A stretch of DNA of 64,000 nt. Source: Ancistrus triradiatus (taxonomy: Eukaryota > Chordata > Actinopteri > Siluriformes > Loricariidae). Location: assembly GCA_025084515.1 (NCBI GenBank), contig JAJAGP010000782.1, positions 1 to 64,000 on the forward strand, written 5' to 3'. The notes beneath the pieces are model-generated. The model made no database searches. It saw only the letters and a program-made list of their open reading frames with translations, and was not told where the DNA came from. Shown piece by piece: positions 46,201 through 61,240 of this stretch (position 1 is the first letter of the stretch; every line of letters begins with the position of its first letter). Made by a program: the position numbers and the translations under genes.

Positions 46201-49200
46201 ACGCTCGATTTAACATTCATGAGGTTATTTTAATATCCATACAAAGATAATGCCCAGGAAAAAAATGTTACTATGAATTTTTTTTGGTTTTGCCTGTACA
46301 GTTTTAATGGAACTTCACATGAGTCACAGTCCTTACTATGAATTTTGATATTAATTTGGCCAGTTCATGGTTCTACTGTGAAAATATCATATACATGTAA
46401 ACTTGGTTGATTATTGAACTATAAGGAATCATTTCACAGTGTACTATGAATTTTGTGGTATGGTAATTTGGCCACTTCATGGTGTCTACTGTAAAATTTC
46501 ACAGCATTTTCCTGGATGTAGATGGGAAGGAGCTGGAGCAAGAGGCTCGTGGTAATTTGCATAACCATAACATGGATAATTGTGGGCGGATGGAGATAGA
46601 GCAAGATGCGCATTCACGGTACGCACATTTGAAGAAAGGTCATGATTATAAAAGAGGAAAAAAGGGCATACAGTGTGCGTCTATGCAAGGATTTTTTGTA
46701 CTTTTGTTGCGGCACGCCATTTCATGGTTTGTGTGGTACGCACACTTTCCAAAAGAATATATGCAGGTTTTATAATTAGCCCCTGAATTTGACCTGGGAG
46801 GAACGATGTATTGTCCTCAATTCCTATTAATTGCTTTTTTTCCCCCAAAATGGCAACTTTATTTTGAAAGCCAAAAGAGTCAAAAAGGAATTGCTTTAGG
46901 ATACTGAGGTAAGGTAAGGGTAGGTGTAGGTGTAGGCATAGCATTTAATAAGCTGCAGAATCTTTCATTGCCATTCATGTCAATGGAAAATTCTTCAGAA
47001 TATAGTAAGACAGTTTGTGTGGGTTGGTGTGTTGTGTGGTGTGTGTGTTTGTGTGCGCGCTTACGCTTTGAGTCCTGTGTTTTCTAGAGCAAGTTCCTCT
47101 AACCTGCTAGAGCGAGCTACCACTCTCAAGATGTGGTCACATAAATCTGCAGACTGCACACAGACACACACGTGCTATTAGCACAAAAAGCAAGAAAGCT
47201 TTCCGAAATCAGTCATACAGAAACAAGTGAGATATACCAGTTTATAGTCCTTGAGTGAGAGTTTAGTGAACCACTGGTTGTACTCCAGCACCGCAATGAT
47301 GGCCATCAGGTCCCTCAGCACAGCAAGAGACAAAACACATTAGAAAAACATCAGTATTTAACATATTTCATCACCTTCATCGTCAGCATCTTCTTTATGA
47401 TGCACATTTTAATATTAGCCAAATCCCGCTATTCAAATCTACCTCGTTCCTGGATATCCTCGTTCAGATAACGAATATTTGTGTTCTTACCTCTGGGTTA
47501 CTTCCTACTTAATATTTACAGTATTTCTGCAAGTGAAGGGGTATAAATATAAATAATAAAATATCCACTGCTGTCTCATCATGAATTTCTTCACTAATAA
47601 AGTGATTTATAATGAATCACTGTGTGAACTGATAGCAAGTACATGGAAGGTGCAGGTTGGGGCAAAATGCCACCATTATGTCTGTTACAAAACAACACTC
47701 TCACTGCAGAATTTGATTTTCATCTGCTTGAATGGAGAGGTGGATTAACATGTCTTAAATGTTTTATTGGAGACGTATTTTATTGACTGTATGGTTACAA
47801 ATAATGTAGTGTCCACCCTGACACACACGTATACATCTTATAGCATACAATTTATTTTAAACATCGTAATTCATACAAAACTGCAAATGTCTTCTTGAAA
47901 AAAACAAAATAAAAAGTGATAAATCACCTTTACAGTGAAATTATTACAGTTAACATGCAATTTGTATCACAAACAAATACATCAACCCATAGCCTCATGC
48001 AAAAATATGAAGTTCTGCTGTAAACCTAGGAGCTGGCAACATGCTTGACATGCTTTACACTTGGTTTACTAAAAACGGCAACTGATTATATCAATGCCTG
48101 TTGTGTATGAGGGAGAGTGGTATGTTTTATGTACACAGTGGATAAAGTGTGTGTAGGCTCATACACCTGCTTCATACATTGCTCCTTTATAGAGCAAGGA
48201 CTAGCTGCAGATGAAAACTCACACAAAAGGCTTAGTACCTACAGATCTAATGTCAAAGATCTAAGATTTTTTTCTGTTGCATGAAGAGTGTCTGTAATTC
48301 TGGACATGACTGTGCCACCATCATTATCCTCACCAACGCCACCAGTATAACGACTGTCATCACCGTCACAGCGTCTGTCAGCACCATCATCACAACTGTC
48401 ACTACCATTAAGCATTGTTACCTTCATCATCAAAATGATGATCTTCAACAAAATTATATCGCATTTGCCCCAAACACCCTCCACGCAGTCAGACCTGGGT
48501 GGTTTTGGTACCTGGTCTCTAAGTGGATGAAGTCCTGTAGGTTGAGCTCCCTTGTGTCCTGAGAGAGATAGATAGTGTCCACATCCTGGGGACAGAGACA
48601 GAGACAGAGATTAACCACTTAATCCTGATCGGGGTCGTGGAAAAGCCGGGGGCTAGCTGGCGGCACAGGACGCAAGGCAGGAACAACCTTAGATGGTGCC
48701 AACCCATCGTAGGGCACATATACCCACACACTCATGTACACACTCACGCACGAGGGGTACTTTAGAGACACCAATGAACCTAAAACGCATGTTTTACGAC
48801 TGTGGGACACGGGGAGGACATGCAGATTCCACACAGAAAGGACCCAGACCACTCCACCTGGGACTGAATCCAGAACCTTCTCCCTACACCACGCTGGGAT
48901 GGATAATTAGTAGATTACATGTCCATGACATGAGAGTAGCTGTTACATAGCTTTGAAAATCGTTTTTATGGCATCACTTACTTATAAGGTTGATTAGCAT
49001 CTACAGTACTGTGCAAAAGTCTTAAGCCACAATTAGGTTTCTTGGATTAGCAATGGTATAATGACCATATATAACATTGTCCACGACTGAACTCAAAAAT
49101 TTCAAAGTTGGATTCGTCACTCCATAATACTCTTTACCACTGATCTTCATACAATCTTTGTGAGCTTTAGCATATCTTAGCCTTTTCACCCTGTTCCTTG

Positions 49201-50822
49201 TCTTGGTGGATACCCTTCCAAAAATACTATTCCAGTAGAGTTTCTGTATTTTCTGGTTGTATTCTAATACAAGTCTGAGAAATAGTAATATATGGTCATT
49301 ACACCACCGCTAAAACAATGGTACATTTAATCTAATGGTCGCCTAAGACTTCTGCACAGCACTGTATGTATCATCATACAGTGTTTTACATGGTTTCTGC
49401 TGAATGTGTATTTATGCGTGTTCTTGGATGATCTGAATGTTAAGTGGAAACTGAAGAGAGGAGAGACTGAGAGGTGTACATACCCACTGCACCTCCGCTC
49501 TGTAGGGCAGCCCAATCTGATCACATATACACCAGTACATATGAGAGAAAGCACCTGGAGAGAGAGATATGAGTGTATATACAGCACAATGGATATAACA
49601 TTAAATGTACCATAGCTTTCACTTTTTTCACATTTGAACCCTGCTTTTCTCGGTCAGGGTAGTGGGGGGGGTGAGGGCTCCTGCACCTATAGTGGTATTT
49701 CAGTTCTTGACCACCTCAAAACTCGTCACATTCGGTCCTCAAAAAATTTGCTCATTTTAAACTTGTATGAGTTGAGCCACGTGACTCATGTCAGCCGAAA
49801 TTCAATTCTCGATTCATGATTCAGTACACAATGATTCAGACTCACAATAGCTTACTCAGTGAAAACCTCCGCTGTAATCTTAGTGCAAACAAGTCCCCAT
49901 AGGTTCTAAAAAAGTTAATATTGACAGCCAACCGAAAGGAAAACAGGAAGTGAATCCTCCAGAACATAAGCTGCAGTTAGAATTAGCAAAGCTATGTTAG
50001 TAGGCCAAAGTTCACCAATAGAGTAAGTGTTTTGCTTTTACTTATCACTTCCAATCCATTACTCACTAAATTACAGGAGACTTTTCGACACTTCAGTACA
50101 AAATAAGCTTTGTGTTAATGATTTTGGCCAACTGTAGGCTAACGTAAGTGTTAATGTGTAATAGGCTCCACTATGATACAGTATAAACTATGCTAAACGG
50201 CTCAGTTCATGATACATTTAACTTATGATGGATTTGTTAGAACATATCGACATCATAAATCAGGGAGCACCTGTACAATACAGCTCCATTAATGCATATA
50301 ATGCCTTATTCAGTGTGGATTTCCTGGTGGTCTGGAATGGATTCATTCAATTTACATTACTCCTTATGGGAGGAATTTGCTCAGTACTCTGTCGTTTTCG
50401 GTTCTCAATGAGCCTTCTGGAACAAATTAACAACGAGAACAGAGGTACCACTGTATTTCTTGAGAACACCAGGCGCAAGTGTGAGCATGCCCTGGACCGG
50501 ACATCACTTTGGACTACTGTTGCAGCACCAGCAAATGATCCCTCAACCTACTTCCCCTCCCCAGACATAGCAAATCGTATCTGCTTGTGATGCCGAACTC
50601 CACCAGAAGGCACTACAGGGACTTGAACCCCTGTGATGGTGGGCTACCTTGTTAGACTAAATGTACCTTACAAACTAAATAAGAACTTTGTTTACTACTG
50701 CTCTTACACTTCATTCATACACAAGGTTGTAGTCAATTGGATTTCTGTTCATTTTCAGGATAGGTAAACTAATTTAAATATTAATTTAAGCAATTAAATA
50801 GTGCTTTAGATGTGAATTTAAG

Positions 50823-50877
<55 letters not shown>

Positions 50878-51783
50878 CACAGGGTCCAGTATCACTGGGG
50901 GGGTTATTCTCCCAAAACTCCTGCAGCCTTGTCACCCTTTCTGCTGGCTTTAGAAATAATTTCTTCATCACCCTTCTGCAATAAATATGCACGTTTTAGT
51001 TTAAGGAGAAAAAGACCAATATAGACTTGATGCAGCCTCATTCCACAGCCTATGATTCCACACCCCTCATATCATATACTCTGCTTTCACACCCACTCTT
51101 ATCAAGAATCACCCATGCTTCTGCACCATCCTTACTGGTTCTAGTGGTGCTGCAATAGTTAGATTTAGTAGTTTCTCACAAAAGACCCAGCTTAATTTCA
51201 CCCATTAAATGATCGGTCTCATCATTTTGAAAGAAAATGATCTTTTGGTGGATCTTTTTGAGTAAACACAAGTGCTTATTTTAATGGGAACAATAGACTG
51301 TAAGCAACAATCTCTTGCCCTGAAGATCTTAACACAGACCTGTGACACCAGACCTGGAAACCTGTGAAATCGTGATGTGATAAACACACATAGCCAGGGG
51401 TGTTCATCCCGAGTCTGAATGCAGATATTTCCTCCACATCCTTACTGGTATATATTTCCACTCTAATATTACCAACAGCTACCCATTTTACCCCTTACAA
51501 TAATGCTAATGATGGGTTTATAAATCAAAGTGATGTGAAATCTCTTTAAACAAATCTGTTAAATCTAACTCTAGAAGCTACCAGTCAGGGTGAGGCGGGT
51601 GTGGATTGAGGTAGAACAGGCAAACAGGTAAACAGAAAGCTAGACAGGCAGAAGTACGTACAGTGGGTTGAGTCCTGGACAGTGTTCCTGTATGCTGACT
51701 CCTATTTGAGTGATGATCTCATCAACTTCTTCATTAGAGCCGAACTTCAGACACAGTTGTCCTTTATCATAGTCCACTACCAG

Positions 51784-51821
<38 letters not shown>

Positions 51822-54800
51822 TTTATCACTGAATGTGTTTATATGCACTTAATAGTCTGATAATGGGAAACCTCTGGGTTTACACTTTGCAACCAATAAT
51901 CTCACAGAAAGGTGTGATGTAAACTTTAAATTTTATTAATTAAATAAGGAAATTCTCCATTTTCTCAAGTATGTACTGCATACATACTGCAAATACATCT
52001 CCCCAAATGTGTTTGGTAACCATTTCACTGTGTTTAATTCTGGGGTTGCCAGATCCCATGAGAAAAATAGGCCACCTGGTCAATTGAAAAAAATGGCCAA
52101 TATGGACCTGGCAGAAAATAAGTATTTGGTCATCCACAAACAAGCAAGATTTCTGGCTCTCCCAGACCTGTAACTTCTTCTTTAAGAAGCTCTTCTGTCC
52201 TCCACTCGTTACCTGTATTAATGGCACCTGTTTGACCTCGTTATCTGTATAAAAGACACCTGTCCACAGCCTCAAACAGTCAGAGTCCAAACTCAATCAT
52301 GGCCAAGACCAAAGAGCTGTCGAAAGACACCAGGAAGAAAATTGTAGACCTGCACAAGGCTGAGAAGAGTGACTCTACAATAGGCAGTCAGGTTGGTGTG
52401 AATAAATCAACTGTGGGAGCAATTGTAAGACTTACAAGACCATTGATAATCTCCATCGATCTGGGGCTCCATGCAAGATCTATCCATGGGGTCAAAATGA
52501 TCATGACAACGATGAGTAAAATTCCCAGAACTACACGGAGAGACCTGATGAATGACCTGCAGAGAGCTGGGACCAACGTAACAAGGCTACTATCAGTAAC
52601 ACACTACGCCGAGAGGAACTCAGATCCTGCAGTGCCAGGCGTGTCCCCCTGCTTAAGCCAGTACATGTCCAGGCCCGTCTGAAGTTTGCCAGACAGCATA
52701 TAGATGATCCAGAAGAGGACTGGGAGAATATCATGTGGTCAGATGAAACCAAAATAGAACTTTTTGGTAAAAATTCAACAAATTCAACGTGTTTGGAGGA
52801 AGAAGAATGCTGAGTTGCGCCATACCTACTGTGAAGCATTGGGGTGGAAACCTCAGGCTTTGGGGCTGTTTTTCTCTAAAGGGGACAGAACGACTGATCC
52901 GTGTTAAAGGGAGAATAAACGAGGCCATGTATCTTGGGATTTTAAGCCAAAACCTCCTTCCATCAGTGAGAGCATTGAAGATGGAACGTGGCTGGGTCTT
53001 CCAGCATGACAATGATCCCAAACACACCGCTCGGGAAACGAAGGAGTGGCTCCGTAAAAAGCATTTTAAGGTCCTGGAGTGGCCTAGCCAGTCTCCAGAC
53101 TTCAACCCCGTAGAAAATTTGTGGAGGGAGTTGAAGGTCCATGTTGCCCCAAAATCATCACTGCTCTAGAGGACATCAGCATGGAGGAATGGGCCAAAAT
53201 ACCAACTACAGTGTGTGCAAACCTGCTGAAGGACTTACAGGAAACGTTTGACCTCTGTCATTGACAACAAAGGTTATGTTACACAGTATTGAGTTGAACC
53301 AAATTTATTGACGAAATACTTATTGTCCACCATAATTTACAATTAAATTCTTTAAAAATCCTACAATGTGATTTCCTAGATTTTTTTCCTCATTTTGTCT
53401 CTCATAGTTGAAGTGTACCTATGATGAAAATTACAGACCTCTCTCATCTTTCTAAGTAGGAGAACACTTGCACAATCAGTGGCTGACTAAATACTTTTTT
53501 GCCCCACTGTATATGTTATATGTTTCAGATTTTATAAATGCAGAGCCAGAATGCTCAGTGGAATTGTACTCAAAATTCCATATTTTTTTCTACAAACACT
53601 GCCATTCTTAAGCCAGTCTACATCTGGACCTGGTTATCTTAGTGCTACTCTGTATCTGTGTTGGTGATTTATTCTTTGCGTCTGCTCTGCTATGCATATA
53701 AAACACCTGTCACACCAGAACCTATAATAACCTACAGCACAAGCCTTCCAAGCACAATTTGGATAAAGTTTTACTGCCTTTGCTGGTTCACGCTGGTGTT
53801 TTTACTGATCTGTGGCTGTCAAGTCTGAGTTGAAAATTGCCTTGAAATAGGCATATTTCCAAAATCAGTACCATCAATGGCACATGCATCTAAAACATAA
53901 ATAGCTCAATACAATTAAAAATGTAACAATAAAGACCCAAACTTCCACTGGGGCATCTTAAAGAGGAGGATAAATCAGGGAATCAGTGGTTGATTTCTAT
54001 GAAAAAAGAACTGGGTCAAGTAACGATCCTTGTGGTACTCCACGGGGCTATAGACAAAGCAGCCGAGAAAAAGGCGGACGAGATGTTCACTGAAAAGGTC
54101 ATACCAGCAAAGATAGGACTTCTTAAAACACTCTAACACTGTCCCTTAAGGACCTATGTACGTATATAAAAAGGTACCAAAACTCTCTAAGAAATAAAAG
54201 CAGACTTCTTGGAAAAACTGTGTTACACTTTCGGTTATGTTGCATGTACGTGGGCAATATAACAAGTTTAGACTGCATTTAGCACAAATTGAGGTTGTGT
54301 GATGAATTATAGTTCCTTAGATTGTTGGCCATAGTAAGCACCCAGCAAAACTAAAAACAACTTAAACTTTGGACAACAAACGTGGATTAGCCTAAGCCAA
54401 GCATGAACCTTTTTACAGGTTTTTCTCTTATAGTGTTTAAATAAAAATGACTCCCTAAACATCTCCACAACTAGATTTTTTCCAGCTGGAAGAGATAAGA
54501 GAATCTGGTACAAGTATAAAAATGGCACTCACACTTATTTAGTCACACCTGACATGTGACCGGGAAAAAAAGGGGGGGAAACCTGCATTTGCTCACTGGA
54601 AAATTATTTTCAGCTCAATGTACTTTAAATATCCAGAGGCCAGACATGGAAAATAAAGATCTTTTTTCCATGCTGAGACTAACTGAAAAAGCAGATTATG
54701 CTTGTTTAGCGGCATGGTGTTTGGATCTGCTGGCCCATGTTGTGCACACAGCTGTGTGTGTTTGGGATTTATAAAAGACAGATTAAGATAATAAGAAACA

Positions 54801-57800
54801 CACCTGTCCCAAGTTTGCTGTTGTGATCGCTTGGATGTCGAAGAAATTGAAGCTTTGTTCTATCTGGAAAAAAAGCATCAGATCATTTAGTGAGTGATAA
54901 AAAAATATTGTAGGATCACAATATTTGCAGACGTATCACCATACACATGGCAGAAAGTACTAGTGAGGGCTGGTAATGATGTTTGGACTGTAAGGTCTGG
55001 CTATCTTATTCAAAAGCATCCCAAAGGTGTTGAATGGGGGGTGTTGAAGTCAGGGCTGGTGTGCAGGCCAGTCAAGTTATTCCATACCAAAACTCACCAA
55101 AACCTTTGCTACATGAACATTCAATTGTGTAGGTGCCCCACTTATGCTGAAAGCAGGACAGGACCTTCAGATAAACCAACTAGATAAATTAAGATTCATT
55201 CTTATTGTCATTTAAGCCACCCAATGAGGTTGGGTCCCTTTTTGTGTCTTGGTCTTCCCATGATTTCTTCCTTATAATACTTTTAGTTTTTCCTTACCAC
55301 TGATACCCTAGGCTTACTCAATTTGGGATTGGCCTTAGATATTAAAAGATAATCTAAAACTGTAGTTGTCTTTAGACAATGCTCCATTGTAAAAACAGCT
55401 ATAGAAATACATCTGACTTGACTCGATTTAAGCAAGCAGTTGCAAAAGGAAGCAAAATATATCAAAAGTACTGTGCAAAAGTATTAGGACACCATGCTAC
55501 CATGAGATCTGATGTTTTAACAATTTTATAATGACCATATATCATTATTTTTCAGTCTCTTTATTAGAATACAAAAAAATAGCTTCTATAGGCTACAGTG
55601 GCAAGTATTTAGTGTGACTTCCCCTTATACTTGGGCAACAGCAATGCTGGTGGCAGCAACTGACTTTTGTCTGCAGAAGCCATTTAATTTTACAAATTTA
55701 GATTTTTTTTTTAATGTTGTGTACATATTTCCTGCATGTTATGTTTGTTTCTTAATAAAGAAACGGATAAATTATTATATATGGTCATTATACCATTGCT
55801 AAAACAGCAACTCTAATAGTGGCTTAAGACTTTTGCACAGTACTATGTATGCTGTAGCATTGAGATTTCACTGTGATGACTTTTCCTGAATGCTGTTTTC
55901 AATAGCATATACAATAGCAGCATTCTTCTCAGATCAGATGGCCATATGGCATACAGGTATGACCTGACTTACCATTTCGACTTTACCATGGGAATCTGAT
56001 AATAAACATAAATACACTTTCAGCAGAAACCATACTCTGAATTTTGAATTTAGACTTTTCCCAGGCAAGCAATATGCAGTAACATCACTATCCTGGACTT
56101 TGGAACTCTGACGTAAGAAGTCAAATGGTAGGAGTGATGAGCCCTGGGGAATGTGGTGAGGAATAGCCTTGCTTGCGCATTATCTGTTTTATTTTTCACT
56201 TTCAATTCATTATTCAATAAATTACACAACATATTCAATACTTTATCATAAAATAGGCTTTATGTTCTTGATTTTGTCCAACTGTAGGTTAATGTTTTAG
56301 CTTAAAGTTTTAATCATGCTTAAGGTACATAAGCACTACAGTACTCTCCAGAAAAAATAGAAAAAATACAGAAAAAAATATATATATAGTGGGGCAAAAA
56401 AGTATTAGTCAGCCACACCTGATTGTGCAAGTTCTCCTACTTAGAAATATGAGAGAGGTCGTGTAATTTTCATCATAGCTACACTTCAATATGAGAGACA
56501 AAATTAAAAAAATAAAATAAAAGTCCAGGAAATCCAGGAAATCAAAAAAAAATTGTAGGATTTTTAAAGAATTTAATTGTAAATTTCATGGTGGAAAATA
56601 AGGTAAATGGGTAAAAAGAAACTCAATGTAAAGTAAAACTCAATCTTTCTAACATACCTTTGTTGGCCATGACAGAGGTCATCAAAACGTTTCCTGTAAG
56701 TCTTTCACCAGGTTGGCACACCACTGTAGCTGGGTATTTTGGCCCATTCCTCCATGCAGATCTCCTCTAGAGCAGTGATGTTTTGGGGGGGCAACATGGA
56801 CTTTCCAAACTCGCTCCACAAAATGTTCTATGGGGTGAGGTCTGGAGGACTGGCTAGGCCACTCCAGGACCTTGAAATGCTTTTTACGGAGCCACTCTTT
56901 CGTTGACTGAGCGGTGTGTTTGAGATCATTGTCATGCGGAAGACCCCAGCCACGTTCCATCTTCAATGCTCTCAAACTGATGGAAGGAGGTTTTGGCTTA
57001 AAAATCCACGATACATGGCCCGTTCATTCTTCCCTTTACACGGATCCAGTCGTCCTGTACCCTCTGCAGGAAAAAACAGCCCCCAAAGCATGATGTTTCC
57101 ACCCCCATGCTTACACAGTAGGTATGGTAGTTCTTGGAAGGCAAACTCAGCATTCTTCTTCCTCCAAACACGACGAGTGGAGTTTTACCAAAGAGTTTCT
57201 ATTTGGTTTCATCTGACCACATGATATTCTCCCAATTCTCTTCGGATCGTCCCCATATGGCTCTCTGGCAAACTTAGACGAGCCTGGACATGTAAGGGCT
57301 TAAGCAGGGGGGACACACCTGGCACTGCAGGATTCTGAGTCCCTCTTGGCGTAGTGTGTTACAATGATGGTAGCCTTTGTCTACTTTGGTCCCAGCTCTC
57401 TGCAGGGTCATTCATCAGGTCCCCTCCGGTGGGTTCTGGGATTTTGCTCACTGTTCTAATGATCATTTGACCCCATGGGATGAGATCTTGCGTGGAGCCC
57501 CAGATCGAGGGAGATTATCAATGGTCTTGTATGTCTTCCATTTTCTTACAATTGCTCCCACAGTTGATTATTCACACCCAAAACTGCTTGCTGTGTAGAT
57601 TCACTCTTCCCAGGCACGGTGCAGGTCTTACAATTTTCTTCATGTGTCCTTCAACAGCTCTTTGTTCTTGGCCATGGTTGAGTTTGGAGTCTGACTGTTT
57701 GAGGCTGTGGACAGGTGTCTATTATACAGATAACGAGGTCACAAACAGGTGCCATTAATACAGGGGTAAACAAGTGGAGGACAGAATAGCTTCTTAAAGA

Positions 57801-60800
57801 AGAAGTTACAGGTCTGTGAGAGCCAGAAATCTTCCTTGTTTGTGAAGTTGAAGTGTACCTATTATGAAAATTACAGACCTCTCTCATCTTTCTAAGTAGG
57901 AGAACTTGCACAATCAGTCGCTGACTAAATACTTTTTTACCCCACTGTATATATATTTGTCTGTTTACTTTGAAAATTTGACTGTTTACGGTGAAGATTT
58001 TTTTTCTTGAACTTTAACGCTATTCAAATACTATACAATACAACACAAAAGCAGCTAAGCACTGTGACTAATCGTCTTAAGTGACTTTGAAAGGGGATGT
58101 TGGGTAACTTTTTTTGACATCATTGTATTCATATAATAATGCTTTATCTAACAAACTCTGTGTATCAAAAAAACCCAAATAATTTTGTCAGACAGAGTTC
58201 TCTTGTAGATCAGTCATAGAAAATGAGAACTTCTCCAGCTTTTATCAAACAACAAAAAGCTGTAGCCTGACATGTCTGATTTAATTTACATCCAGTGATA
58301 TGACGATAGCACATGCGTACATAAAACAATGATGACGCTGACATATCATGCAGCCCTAATTGAAACCCAATCTATGAAGCTACACATTAATGTTTTTGAG
58401 GGTAGGAACTCTGTAGTATTGCTACTACCAAGAACAAACCATGTCCATGCAGTTAAACACTCGGTGGTCTCATTCTGTGAGCTTGTGCTGATTCACAGTT
58501 GAGCTGGGGTTTGTTTTTCATGTTACATCTTCATAACAGCAACTCTTAACAGTCAAACAGGCCAGCTTTAGTTTTGTTGGAAAGCTTGAATTCAACGTTT
58601 GTCATTGTACAGCACTGTGCAAAAGTCTTAGGCCACCATTAGATTTAATGTTTTTGCAATGGTATGATGACCATATATAACACAGTGTTGACAATTAGAC
58701 CCATAATGTCAAACTTGGATTTGTCATTCCATAATAATCTTTTCCAATGATCTCCATTCCAATCTTTGTCAGCTGTAGAATATTTTTGCCCTTTACACCT
58801 TGTTCCCCTTTCAAAGAAGTGGCAAAAAAGTTGGCTGTTACCCTTTCAAAAAGGCCATACTAGTTCAGTCTTCGTCAGACTATAGAAGGGTCAACTTGGC
58901 ATCTCAATGAAGCTGCCAAATGCTGCTAATGCTCAAGTGTAAGGGGAGGTCACACTAAATACGTGCCACTGTAGCCTATAGAAGCTGTTGTTTTAATAGT
59001 GCATACAATTTTCCTGTATTTTCTGGTTGTATACTAATAATAAAAAAAAAATCGCATAATGATATGCGATTATTATACCATTGCTAAAACAATGGTATAT
59101 CTAATCTAATAGTGGCCAAAGACTTTTGCACAGCAGTGTAACTTACATGGCTTCGAATGTTTAGAAACTATTAGTAGTGAGCTAAATAGCCTCACTAATT
59201 AAAAGGCCTCACTAATTAGCTGTACTATAAAAGGTCTAAAATTGTTAAATTTCATTGTTACATTTTTACAACATCAACAGAAATTGTGTAGTATATTTTG
59301 GGTTTGGTACAATACATCTAGCTAGGACAATGTGGGTGTTTTTACCTCTTTAAAATTCAGATTCACAGAATTCAAACCAGGAAATATTGGCTCTACAGAG
59401 GACTGGGACACTGCTTTAAGAAATTGTTATACCCTGGATACAACGGTAGTAACTTTTTTGATTTGGATGTCCTTTTTGGCACTGTGCTAAATTGAATCAG
59501 GTGTGCTGTATAACATAATATGATTTACATGCACATAAAAACACCCACACACACTGCATCTGTGGACCAAGCTTATATATCATCATGAGGACCAAATGTC
59601 ACCACAAGGATAGTCCTCACAAGAAAAAAACAAAACAAGACAATGCAAACAAGGCAACTTTCTACTGAAAAACCAAAAGAGCCAAAAGTTTGCCTTTGGG
59701 TTACTGAGGTTAAGTCTAGTGGTAGGGTTAGGTGTATCATTAATAAGCTACAGCAATTATGTCAATGGAGAGTCCCCATTGTGTGTGTACGCATGTGTAT
59801 GTGTGTGTGTGTGAGTTCAGCTGTTTAAATCTGGCAATGTTCCTCTTCCTGCTGTCATGGGAAAAACTTAAATGGCACACTAACACACAGTTATTTGCTG
59901 ATTGTGCACTCTTTTATAGCTTAGAAGCATTTCTGCTTTTGTGTCTGTTTCTATTATTGTGGCACTATTAGCAACGCACACATGTACATGTACCCACACA
60001 CAGTCTAATAACAATTATTACTGTAGCTTATTAATGTTACACCTACACCCCTTACCACTGACCTTAACCTCAGTAACCTAAAGCAAATAATTTGGCTCAT
60101 TCAGTTTTTCCAAGGAAAGTGGCAGTTTTTTTGTATAAAAAAAGCCTGAAAAATGCCCCCACAAGATAAAAAATGTCAAAACTTTGTATCCTTGTGGGAA
60201 CATTTCGTTCAAACAATAAAGTTGGTCCTTGCACATGCATGCACACACACATTTGCATTGTCAGCTGCCAGTTTTTGAACATATTTAAAGGGAATTTAAA
60301 TCCACTTCTGTCGATTCTCAGATTATTTTCTCTCACCAGACTTTTTCGCTGATTTGTACACTGAAGCTCATCACACAAGTGTCGACAGGGCTCCACCACC
60401 TAAAGTTTGTATTCTTTTACCAATTAATCGTTTTCTTTTAGTGTCAAATTAGGCCTTGAAACTGTCTGTAATGGAGTACATATACTGAAACTCGGGAAAT
60501 GACATTTAAATTTACAGCATTTAGCAGACGCCCTTATCCAGAGCGACTTACAGTTGATACAGTCTTACAATTCAAGCAATTGTGGGTTAAGGCTCTTGCT
60601 CAAGGACCCAACAGTGGCAGCTTGGCAGAGGTGGGATTTGAACCCTGGACCTTCTGGTCCATAGTCCAGTACCTTAACCACTAGGGTACCACAGTCCCAA
60701 TTTGCTGGATTTATTGGAAAGAACAACATTTTTCAGTTGTGCCAACACAATTACAAAGGTTTCTCCAGATCTAAACTATGATCATTTATTGGTATTAGTC

Positions 60801-61182
60801 CATCGAACTAATGCTTGCTGAAAATGGTGCTGGAATAGTACATCTTAACATTCATACTGTCTGTATTTTAATATGTTTACATACAACCAATTCATGAAAC
60901 AGCTAATACACACTTTTTTAACAGTAGTATAGACTGCTAGATTGGTATAAAAACAAAAAATAAACAAACAAGCAGCAAGCCAAACAGAAAGATAAACAGA
61001 CAGGTAGACAGACGATTAGATAGACAGACAGATAGATAGATAGATAAATAGATAGATAGATGATATGGGAGAGGAAGTGTAAAAAACAGAAAGAGAGAGA
61101 TCATGAGGAGTCAGAAATTCTTGTGTTAACAGGTTAAAGCATGCTTGGGAATTCAGCTTGGATGCACATGCATGCAAACACA

Positions 61183-61240
<58 letters not shown>

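Noticed and set aside
46910..46945. Telomere-like aggtaaggtaagggtaggtg
   Set aside because: Too short and irregular; it is part of the ggggac-type MITE arm.
52789..53169. Transposase C-terminal frame as a possible domesticated gene
   Set aside because: It is separated from its N-terminus by frame breaks and lies within an ordinary Tc1 copy; no sign of retained coding ability.
60330..60400. Minus-strand segment reading PCRHLCDELQCTNQRKSLV as an extra carmil1 exon
   Set aside because: Exons 1 and 2 join contiguously against human CARMIL1 without it, and it lies next to a fold-back repeat.
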